Part shown: one piece after another, positions 51,794 through 58,448 of the stretch
Layout: the number at the start of each line of letters is the position of its first letter
How positions within the stretch are numbered: the stretch's first letter is position 1
Assembly: GCF_001428005.1 (NCBI RefSeq)
Contig: NZ_LMSB01000006.1
Location: 1 to 64,000, forward strand
Reading direction: 5' to 3'
Length of the DNA: 64,000 nucleotides
Source of the DNA: Arthrobacter sp. Soil736
GTDB taxonomy: Bacteria > Actinomycetota > Actinomycetes > Actinomycetales > Micrococcaceae
Notes under the pieces: model-generated
Told to the model about the DNA's origin: nothing
The model's input: the letters and a program-made list of their open reading frames with translations, nothing else
The model's database searches: none
Program-made: the position numbers and the translations under genes

Positions 51794-52843
51794 TCAGTCC
51801 TCCGCCAAGTCCGTGGCGAGGCGGATGTGGTTGTCCGCCAGCCACTCCGGGTTGAAGGCCTTGCTCAGGTAATTGCTGCCCGTGTCGGGGGCTATGGCCA
51901 CCACCACGGAACCGTGCGGCGCCGCCCGCGCCACCCGGAGTGCCGCAGCCACCGTCAACCCGGACGACGGCCCAAGGGACAGCCCCTCCTCGTTGAGAAG
52001 CCGGTGCACGGTGGTGTACACCTCGTCGTTGGGGATCCGCAGGAACCGGTCCAGCAGGCTGCGGTCAAAGACCTTGGGCCAGTCCGGCTTGGGCCAGGAA
52101 TTGCCCACGCCGTCCACCAGGATCTGGCCCGGGTGCCCGCCGCTGTAGACCGAGCCGTACGGGTCCGCGCCGATCACCTCCACATGCCCGGCCGATTTCT
52201 CCTTCAGGTACCGCCCATTGCCCGTGATGGTGCCGCCGGTTCCCACCCCCGCCACGAAGTGCGTCACCCTCCCTGCCGTCTGCTCCCAGATCTCCGGCGC
52301 GGTCCCCTCGTAGTGCGCCTGCGGATTGGCGGGGTTGTCGAACTGCAGCGGCCGCCATGCACCCGGCGTTTCCGCGGTGATGCGCGCAGCCACGGCCCTC
52401 GCATTGGCCGGTGAATCCGAGGGCGCGGTCCAGTCCGTGAACACCACACGGGCACCGTAGCGCTGCAGAAGTTCCAGCTTTTCGGAGGAAATGGAGTCGC
52501 CGGTCACCACCACCACCGGATGGCCCGTCAGCGCCCCGATCAGCGCCAGCCCGATCCCGGTGTTCCCGGACGTGCTCTCCACGATGGTTCCCCCGGGCTG
52601 CAGTTGCCCGCTGCGCTCGGCCGCACGGACCATGCTCAGCGCGGTCCGGTCCTTGATGGAGCCACCCGGATTCTCCGATTCCAGCTTCACGAAAACCGTG
52701 CTGCCCAGCCCCCGGCTGAGCACCTCCAGCGGTACCAGGGGCGTGTTGCCCACCTGCGCCAGGACAGCCCCGGCGTCGGCCACAAGGTCTACCGCTGGCC
52801 CCGCATGCCTGGGTGGCCGGTGCCTGCCCGTCACGGTGCTCAT
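51794..52843 (-). CDS. PLP-dependent cysteine synthase-like enzyme
   Basis: 349 residues. CysK/CBS-type fold II: PLP-lysine in NPGGSIKDRTALSMV, the STSGNTGIGLA pocket, and GVGTGGTITGNGRYL phosphate loop. It has the CysK-type signature and extra C-terminus. O-acetylserine sulfhydrylase, cystathionine beta-synthase-type and other beta-replacement reactions are all possible. It begins inside the stop of the HAL-like gene (4-nt overlap), so the two should act in one pathway. Confidence 0.83.
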   Translation of the reverse strand: MSTVTGRHRPPRHAGPAVDLVADAGAVLAQVGNTPLVPLEVLSRGLGSTVFVKLESENPGGSIKDRTALSMVRAAERSGQLQPGGTIVESTSGNTGIGLALIGALTGHPVVVVTGDSISSEKLELLQRYGARVVFTDWTAPSDSPANARAVAARITAETPGAWRPLQFDNPANPQAHYEGTAPEIWEQTAGRVTHFVAGVGTGGTITGNGRYLKEKSAGHVEVIGADPYGSVYSGGHPGQILVDGVGNSWPKPDWPKVFDRSLLDRFLRIPNDEVYTTVHRLLNEEGLSLGPSSGLTVAAALRVARAAPHGSVVVAIAPDTGSNYLSKAFNPEWLADNHIRLATDLAED

Positions 52844-54495
52844 GCCTCTCCTCCCGCATCGTATTCCTCGCCCGGGGCGGGCGTGCGCAGCTCCGGCAGC
52901 CCGGCGAGCAGTTCCCGCAGCTCGTTCCGGGCCTTGTCCACCAGCACCGCCGCCGGCAGCTGGTCCGCCAGCAGCACGGAGAGGCGGTCGACGACGGCGC
53001 CGGCCCCCTTCCCGAGCGGCCTCACCTCGGCGGCGGGCACGCTTCTCCCAGCTTCCGCGCCCTGCGCCTCGGCCAGGAGGTACGCGGCCGTCAGCGCCTC
53101 GATGGTGAGCAGCTTGTCTGCGGCTTCCACGGCCCGTTCCAGCTGCTGGAGGGCAAGCGGTGCCAGGGTGGAGTGGTCCTCCACGTCGGCGGAAAGGGTC
53201 GGGGCGCCGAGCGTGGCAGGGGCAGCGAGGAACTTCAGCTCGGCCAGGAGCCCCGCGGCCGAATACCAGAGCAGGCCCGGGAGGTCCTCGGACGCCAGCG
53301 GAGTGCCGCTTCGCGCGGCCTCCAGGTTGAGCTGCCGGATGAGCCGCTGCGGCGGATAGAGCTTCGCGATCCGCCGCTCGCTGCTGATCCCCACGTGCGC
53401 CAGTCCCAGCCGCAGCGCCTCGAAGGCCAGGGCCAGCTGCATCGGCTGGAAGTTCCCGCCGGAGACCATCCGGCCGGACGCCAGGTCCGTCAGCGGGTTG
53501 TCGCCGCGGCCGTTGAGCTCCACCTCCAGGGCGTCGGCGAGCGCCGTGACCTGGGCCCTGAAGGCGCCGTGCGTCTGGGGCGCGGCCCGGAAGGACAGGG
53601 CGTCCTGCACCGACACGTCGCGCCGGGGATCCTCCAGCCAGCCGCCCCGCAGCAGGTGCCGGACCTTGGCGGCGGAGACCCTCTGGCCGTCCACGGCCTT
53701 GGCCGCCTGCACCGCCGGCGAAAACGGGCTGAGGTTCCCGCCGCCGTCGTACCGTGCGGTTGCCTCCAGCGACAACGCGAGCGCGGTGTCCGCGAGGTCG
53801 GCAAGCTGCAGGAGCCGGCCGAGTTCGAGCGCGCCGGCGCCGATGGAGTACGCGTTGGCGCTGACGACAGCGAGGGCCTCGCCCGGCGCCAGGACCAGCG
53901 GTTCCAGCCCTGCCCGGGCGAGCGCCTCGGCACCGGCCACGAGGGTGCCGTCCGCCGCGAGCACCTGCCCTTCCCCGATGGCGACGGCGGCCACGGCCGC
54001 CAGCTGGGTCAGGTCCGACGATCCCACGGACCCGTCGCGCGGAATGGCCGGAACCACTCCCCTGTTGAGCAGTTCGGCATAGAACCTGGCCGTGTCCGGG
54101 CGGACTCCGGAACCGCCGCGGGTGAAGCCGATGAGCCTGGCCAGGATCACGGCGCGCACCTCGTCGGGGGCGAGCAGCGCTCCCACTCCGCTGTGGTGGT
54201 ACCGGATCACCTGGATCTGGTAGTCGAGGATGGACTCTTCCTCGACGGCGGTGTCCCGGCCGGAGCCGAGCAGGGTGTTGAGTCCGTACACCTTGTGACC
54301 GGAGTCGATGGCTGCCTGGACCACGTCGCGGGACAGCCCCACCAGTTCGAGGGCCTCGGCGCTCAGGACAACCTCGACCGCCGGATCTGCCGCGGCCCTG
54401 GCCACTTCCTCCGCCCGGATGTGCGCCGTGCCGATCAGGAAGGCGCCCCGCCGGGCGCCCGGCTGGCGGCCCTCGGATGCTCTGGCCCCGTCCAT
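52840..54495 (-). CDS. Histidine/aromatic ammonia-lyase-like protein with abnormal active site
   Basis: 551 residues. Fold markers of the MIO lyase family are present: YGLN (70-73), NGRGDNPL, FRAAPQTHG and SGGNFQPMQLAL. But the prosthetic-group motif reads GSVGSSDLTQL where GSVGASGDLAPL is usual, one residue shorter with GSS in place of ASG (158-160), and the conserved Tyr of QDAYS is Leu300. It should not form the normal MIO group by self-cyclisation of Ala-Ser-Gly. Activity may be altered or lost. It lies between the LLM monooxygenase and the CysK-like gene with 4-nt overlap to the latter. Confidence 0.78.
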   Translation of the reverse strand: MDGARASEGRQPGARRGAFLIGTAHIRAEEVARAAADPAVEVVLSAEALELVGLSRDVVQAAIDSGHKVYGLNTLLGSGRDTAVEEESILDYQIQVIRYHHSGVGALLAPDEVRAVILARLIGFTRGGSGVRPDTARFYAELLNRGVVPAIPRDGSVGSSDLTQLAAVAAVAIGEGQVLAADGTLVAGAEALARAGLEPLVLAPGEALAVVSANAYSIGAGALELGRLLQLADLADTALALSLEATARYDGGGNLSPFSPAVQAAKAVDGQRVSAAKVRHLLRGGWLEDPRRDVSVQDALSFRAAPQTHGAFRAQVTALADALEVELNGRGDNPLTDLASGRMVSGGNFQPMQLALAFEALRLGLAHVGISSERRIAKLYPPQRLIRQLNLEAARSGTPLASEDLPGLLWYSAAGLLAELKFLAAPATLGAPTLSADVEDHSTLAPLALQQLERAVEAADKLLTIEALTAAYLLAEAQGAEAGRSVPAAEVRPLGKGAGAVVDRLSVLLADQLPAAVLVDKARNELRELLAGLPELRTPAPGEEYDAGGEA

Positions 54496-54499
54496 GGCG

Positions 54500-55828
54500 C
54501 TAGAAGTCCAGCAGGTTCCGGCGGAACCCGCCGTCGCCGTAGCTTGTCCGCAGCAGCCCCCGGCGGCGCAGCACCGGCGCCAGCTTGTCCAGCACGCCGT
54601 GCACGGTGGCGGGGTCCACGAATCCGGAGAACAGGAAGCCGTCCCCGCCCACCGCCGCCCCGGTCTCCTCCAGGTAGTCGGCGATTTCCTCGGCCGTGCC
54701 GATGATGCTGTCGCCGGCGCCGCCGCTCCTGGCCTGCAGGAGCTGGCGCAGCGTGGAACCGGGCGGACCTGCCTTGGCGAAGTGGTCCAGCGTGCCCTGG
54801 TTGCTGTTGGTGGTGAGCTCCGGGAGGGGCTCGTCCAGGTCGAACTGTTTGAAGTCGATCACGGAAAGGTAGGAGATGGAGTTCAGCTGGCTGTCGATGT
54901 CCCGCTGCGTGAGCTGGCGGCGCTGCTCCCAGAGCTCATCAGCCTCGGCCCGGGATCCCACCACAGTGGGCTTGAAAACGAAGAGGACCTTGACGTCGTC
55001 GGCGTTCCGCCCGGCCGCGGTTGCCTCGGCCCGGATCGAATCGCGGTAGGCCTTCATGCCGTCGGCGCCGCGGGCCAGGGCGATCGCCACGTCCGCGTTT
55101 CCTCCGGCGAACGCCTTGCCGCGCGGGGAGGCGCCGGCCTGCACCAGCACGGGCTCCTCCGGCAGCGGTGCCGTGTTCAGCGGGCCGCGGACCTTGAAGA
55201 ACTCGCCGCTGTGGTGGATGGGCCGGACCTTGGTGTGGTCAGCAAAGACGCCCGCTTCCGCGTCCTCCACGATGGCGTCCGGCTCCCAGCTGCGCCACAG
55301 CTTGCGCACCACGTGCACAAATTCCTCCGCCTTCTCGTACCGGAGGTCGTGTTCGATCTGCTGGTCCAGGCCGTAGTTCTGCGCGGCGAGGTCACTGCCC
55401 GAGGTCACCACGTTCCAGCCGAGCTGCCCGTTGGAGAAGTGCTGCAGAGTGGCCAGGAGCCGGGCCGCGGTGAACGGCGGGTAGAAGGACGCGCTGACCG
55501 TGGGCACGATCCCCAGGTGCTCCGTGGCGGACAGCAGGTACGGCACCAGGGCGAGCGGATCATGCTTCGGGGCGAAGGACGCCTGGGCCAGGCTCACCTG
55601 CGCGCTGCCGCCGTACGTGTCCGGGACGGTGAGCGAATCCTCGATGATGAACAGGTCCAGGCCCGCCCGCTCGAACTCCCGCACGGCATGCTGGTACAGC
55701 GCGGGTTTCTTCCAGTCGTAACCGATCCCGTAGCCCGGCGTCCCCCATCCCTGGACTCCGAAGCCATGGCCCACAAACCATCCAAAGTGCAGCATGGGAC
55801 TGACTGTATTGCCGCTCGACTCGTTCAC
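54500..55828 (-). CDS. LLM-class flavin-dependent monooxygenase (NtaA/SnaA/DszA type)
   Basis: 442 residues from GTG 55828; ATG 55795 (MLHFGWF) is an alternative. It has the bacterial luciferase-like barrel with the long NtaA/SnaA insertions: LDLFIIEDSL, FTAARLLATLQHFSNGQLGWNVVTSG and PVLVQAGASPRG. Members use FMNH2 from a separate reductase to oxidise nitrilotriacetate, dibenzothiophene sulfones or sulfonates. A role in organosulfur or amine use is plausible beside sulfur-assimilation genes. The first gene of the LLM/HAL-like/CysK-like operon. Confidence 0.85.
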   Translation of the reverse strand: MNESSGNTVSPMLHFGWFVGHGFGVQGWGTPGYGIGYDWKKPALYQHAVREFERAGLDLFIIEDSLTVPDTYGGSAQVSLAQASFAPKHDPLALVPYLLSATEHLGIVPTVSASFYPPFTAARLLATLQHFSNGQLGWNVVTSGSDLAAQNYGLDQQIEHDLRYEKAEEFVHVVRKLWRSWEPDAIVEDAEAGVFADHTKVRPIHHSGEFFKVRGPLNTAPLPEEPVLVQAGASPRGKAFAGGNADVAIALARGADGMKAYRDSIRAEATAAGRNADDVKVLFVFKPTVVGSRAEADELWEQRRQLTQRDIDSQLNSISYLSVIDFKQFDLDEPLPELTTNSNQGTLDHFAKAGPPGSTLRQLLQARSGGAGDSIIGTAEEIADYLEETGAAVGGDGFLFSGFVDPATVHGVLDKLAPVLRRRGLLRTSYGDGGFRRNLLDF

Positions 55829-55935
55829 TGCTGCCTGGTTTCATCCGGCGTTACGGTGGTTCATCTCCCGTCATTATCCCCCCGGGCGGCGCCCATGCAA
55901 CCGGACTTCCGCGGCCCCAGCGTTACGCAACATGA

Positions 55936-55965
55936 CGACGACGGCGGTGCGCGCCGCCGTCGTCG
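55936..55965. repeat. 12-bp hairpin before the SAM riboswitch
   Basis: CGACGACGGCGG (55936-55947) and CCGCCGTCGTCG (55954-55965) flank a 6-nt loop; TTTTT follows 9 nt later at 55974-55978. It may be a terminator-like element of the divergent region or part of the LLM promoter area. Confidence 0.5.
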
Positions 55966-55981
55966 GTGTTACGTTTTTGGG

Positions 55982-56063
55982 GAGTAATGAGAACCGGCGC
56001 CAAGCCCTGACTGGCCGGTCGGCAACCCTCCCTTTCGCGGCGGGGTGCCTCAGGTGAATACTC
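55982..56063 (+). ncRNA. SAM-IV-type riboswitch
   Basis: GAGTA (55982-55986) pairs with TACTC (56059-56063) as the closing helix. Between them lie GCGCCAAGCCC, CTGGCCGG, GGCAACCCTCC and GGGGTGCC, which match the actinobacterial SAM-IV core as I remember it. It precedes the DUF1737-rhodanese-metZ operon by 48 nt. The 48-nt expression platform overlaps the ribosome site AAGGAGA, so translational control of sulfhydrylation by SAM is expected. Confidence 0.85.
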
Positions 56064-56111
56064 GGCATATCGACCACTTCGAGCTGCAAGCGTGAGAGAA
56101 GGAGATCCGTT

Positions 56112-56420
56112 ATGACGGACGCCCCCGCCGGCGTAACCCTGCCGACCCAGCAGGACAAGCCTGAGGAAAAACTGTCCTACCGCCTGATCACGGGACCGGA
56201 CGACCGCGCCTTCTGTGAGCGCATCTCCACAGCCCTGGCCGAGGGATACGTGCTTCACGGCAGCCCCGCCGCCGCGTACAACGGCATCAATGTGATCGTG
56301 GCGCAGGCCCTCGTCCTGCCCGCCGCGATCGCCAGCGCCGACGCCGCCGTGGCCACCGCCGTGGACCGGCTGGACTCGGACGAAGACCTCAACGCCGAAG
56401 CATTCGAGGGGCACGCATGA
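56112..56420 (+). CDS. DUF1737-containing protein
   Basis: 102 residues. The DUF1737 core is LSYRLITGPDDRAFCERISTALAEGYVLHGSPA (about 20-55). An Ala-rich helix follows. Ribosome site AAGGAGA is 7 nt upstream of ATG 56112, downstream of the SAM-IV riboswitch. The gene overlaps the rhodanese gene by 4 nt. Function unknown; the operon suggests sulfur metabolism. Confidence 0.85.
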   Translation: MTDAPAGVTLPTQQDKPEEKLSYRLITGPDDRAFCERISTALAEGYVLHGSPAAAYNGINVIVAQALVLPAAIASADAAVATAVDRLDSDEDLNAEAFEGHA

Positions 56421-56827
56421 GCTACGCCGGAGACCTGACCCCGCCGGATGCGTGGGCCAAGCTGGAGGAGGGCGCCATCCTGGTGGACGTCCGCACCGAG
56501 GGCGAGTGGGCGCACATCGGCATTCCGGACACCAAGGCCACGGAGAATGACCCGCTGTTCATCCAGTGGACCTTCCCCGGCGGCATCCCCAACCGCGACT
56601 TCATCGAGCAGCTGAAGCAGCAGGCCCCGGAGGACACCAGCGTGGAGCTCGTGTTCCTGTGCCGCTCGGGCCAGCGGTCCATTGCGGCCGCCATTGCCGC
56701 CACGCAGGCGGGCTTCACCGCCTACAACGTCCTCGAGGGCTTCGAGGGGGAGCCCGACCGCTACGGCGAGCGCACCGTCAACGGCTGGAAGAACCGCGGC
56801 CTGCCAACGAACCTGGGAAAGAACTAA
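56417..56827 (+). CDS. Rhodanese-like sulfurtransferase
   Basis: 136 residues. Active-site Cys82 lies in LVFLCRSGQRS (CRSGxR(S/T) loop). The N-terminal CH2A-like ILVDVRTEGEW and an extended central loop match a rhodanese domain of the type found in SAM-riboswitch-controlled operons. It probably carries or transfers sulfane sulfur. ATGA overlap with the DUF1737 gene; ends at the GTG start of metZ. Confidence 0.9.
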   Translation: MSYAGDLTPPDAWAKLEEGAILVDVRTEGEWAHIGIPDTKATENDPLFIQWTFPGGIPNRDFIEQLKQQAPEDTSVELVFLCRSGQRSIAAAIAATQAGFTAYNVLEGFEGEPDRYGERTVNGWKNRGLPTNLGKN

Positions 56828-58036
56828 GTGACCTTCAATCAAGACGCCGCAGGCTGGAGCCCGGAGACCCAGGCCGTCCGCGGCGGGCTGGACCGCACCA
56901 ACTTCCAGGAAACCACGGAGCCCGTGTTCCTGAACTCCGGGTTCGTCTACGAATCCGCTGCCGCCGCCGAGCGTGCCTTCACCGGCGAGGACGAACGCTT
57001 TGTCTACTCCCGCTACGGCAACCCGTCCGTGGCCACCTTCCAGGAGCGGCTGCGCCTGCTCGAGGGCACCGAGGCGTGCTTCGCGACGGCGTCCGGCATG
57101 TCCGCCGTGTTCACCGCCCTCGGCGCGCTGCTCGCCGCCGGGGACCGCGTGGTTGCCGCCCGTTCCCTGTTCGGTTCCTGCTTCGTGATCCTCAACGAGA
57201 TCCTGCCGCGCTGGGGCGTGGAGACGGTGTTCGTTGACGGACCGGACCTGGAGCAGTGGCGCGAGGCCCTGTCGGTGCCCACCACGGCGGTCTTCTTCGA
57301 GTCGCCGTCGAACCCCATGCAGGAGATCGTGGACATCGCCGCGGTCAGCGAACTGGCACATGCCGCGGGGGCCACTGTCGTCGTCGACAACGTCTTTGCC
57401 ACCCCGCTGCTGCAGCGCTGCGGCGAGCTCGGCGCGGACGTGATCGTCTACTCCGGCACCAAGCACATCGACGGCCAGGGCCGGGTCTTGGGCGGGGCCA
57501 TCCTGGGCACCAAGGAATTTATCGACGGGCCGGTCAGGCAGCTCATGCGCCACACGGGGCCGGCCCTGTCTGCGTTCAACGCCTGGGTGCTCACCAAGGG
57601 CCTGGAAACCATGGCCCTGCGCGTGAACCACTCGTCGGCCACGGCACTGCGCCTCGCCGAATGGCTTGAGAACCAGCCCGCCGTCAGCTGGGTCAAGTAT
57701 CCGCTGCTGAAGTCCCACCCGCAGTACGAGCTGGCCGCGAAGCAGATGAAGGCCGGCGGCACCGTGCTCACCCTGGAACTCGCGACGACGGCCGGCCAGT
57801 CGGGCAAGGACGCCGCCTTTGCGCTGCTGGATGCCCTGAAGATCATCGACATCTCCAACAACCTGGGGGACGCCAAGTCCCTCATCACCCACCCCGCCAC
57901 CACGACGCACCGCGCCATGGGCCCGGAAGGCCGTGCGGCCATCGGTCTCAGCGACGGCGTGGTGCGCCTGTCCGTGGGGCTCGAGGACGCCGAGGACCTG
58001 ATCGGGGACCTGGAACAGGCGCTCAAGCAGATCTGA
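56828..58036 (+). CDS. metZ: O-succinylhomoserine sulfhydrylase (MetZ)
   Basis: 402 residues from GTG 56828, next to the TAA of the rhodanese gene. It is a Cys/Met-metabolism PLP enzyme: GTKHIDGQGRVLGGAILG carries the PLP Lys212, and DGxGR is characteristic of MetZ. It makes homocysteine from O-succinyl- or O-acetylhomoserine plus sulfide. The SAM-IV riboswitch upstream gives feedback from methionine metabolism. Confidence 0.93.
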   Translation: MTFNQDAAGWSPETQAVRGGLDRTNFQETTEPVFLNSGFVYESAAAAERAFTGEDERFVYSRYGNPSVATFQERLRLLEGTEACFATASGMSAVFTALGALLAAGDRVVAARSLFGSCFVILNEILPRWGVETVFVDGPDLEQWREALSVPTTAVFFESPSNPMQEIVDIAAVSELAHAAGATVVVDNVFATPLLQRCGELGADVIVYSGTKHIDGQGRVLGGAILGTKEFIDGPVRQLMRHTGPALSAFNAWVLTKGLETMALRVNHSSATALRLAEWLENQPAVSWVKYPLLKSHPQYELAAKQMKAGGTVLTLELATTAGQSGKDAAFALLDALKIIDISNNLGDAKSLITHPATTTHRAMGPEGRAAIGLSDGVVRLSVGLEDAEDLIGDLEQALKQI

Positions 58037-58066
58037 TGTTTCCGGGCTGATTGTTCGGGGTGGCTG

Positions 58067-58372
58067 TCAGCCGTCATGTTGGAGGGACAATACGACCTCC
58101 ACCTCATCGCCGGCGCTGATGCGTGCCGCGGTCCTGATGGCCTTCTTGACCGGGAGCACGTAGGACCGGCTCCTGCTCTCGGGGAACAGGGACGTCTGCC
58201 ACTGGTGGCCGGCAATCGAGGCCGTGACTTTCACCGAGCCGAAGCCCCTCCGGAAGGCGGCCGACTCCTCGCGGATGTCGTCGGCGAGGTCCTCCGGCAG
58301 AGTGAGGAAGTGCCAGCCGGAGTCCCCCGGGTAGAGCCACAATTCGGCCCGGAACGCATACGACGTCGTCAC
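58067..58372 (-). CDS. DUF1905-containing protein
   Basis: 101 residues from GTG 58372. The DUF1905 pattern is FRAELWLYPGDSGWHFLTLPEDLADDI followed by GFGSVKVTASIAGHQWQTSLFP and VKKAIRTAARISAGDEVEVVL. The family has a double-psi-like barrel and unknown function. It is convergent with metZ, and divergent from the iron-box-controlled gene. Confidence 0.88.
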   Translation of the reverse strand: MTTSYAFRAELWLYPGDSGWHFLTLPEDLADDIREESAAFRRGFGSVKVTASIAGHQWQTSLFPESRSRSYVLPVKKAIRTAARISAGDEVEVVLSLQHDG

Positions 58373-58411
58373 GAAATGAGTATGGCACGGCGTAACACCG
58401 GGCCGGTCGGT

Positions 58412-58441
58412 TTTACTTAGGTAAGCCTTAACTAATAAAAT
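58412..58441 (+). promoter_or_regulatory. Leaderless promoter with an internal DtxR/IdeR iron box
   Basis: TTAGGTAAGCCTTAACTAA (58417-58435) matches the 19-bp DtxR/IdeR consensus TTAGGTTAGCCTAACCTAA at 16 positions. It fills the 18-bp spacer between TTTACT (58412-58417) and TAAAAT (58436-58441). The GTG at 58449 follows the -10 after 7 nt with no Shine-Dalgarno. Iron repression of the downstream gene is therefore expected. Confidence 0.8.
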
Positions 58442-58448
58442 CTCCCGG

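Noticed and set aside
52813..54705. 630-residue plus-strand open frame opposite the HAL-like gene
   Set aside because: Antisense shadow of high-GC third codon positions; low-complexity Arg/Gly-rich product with no motif.
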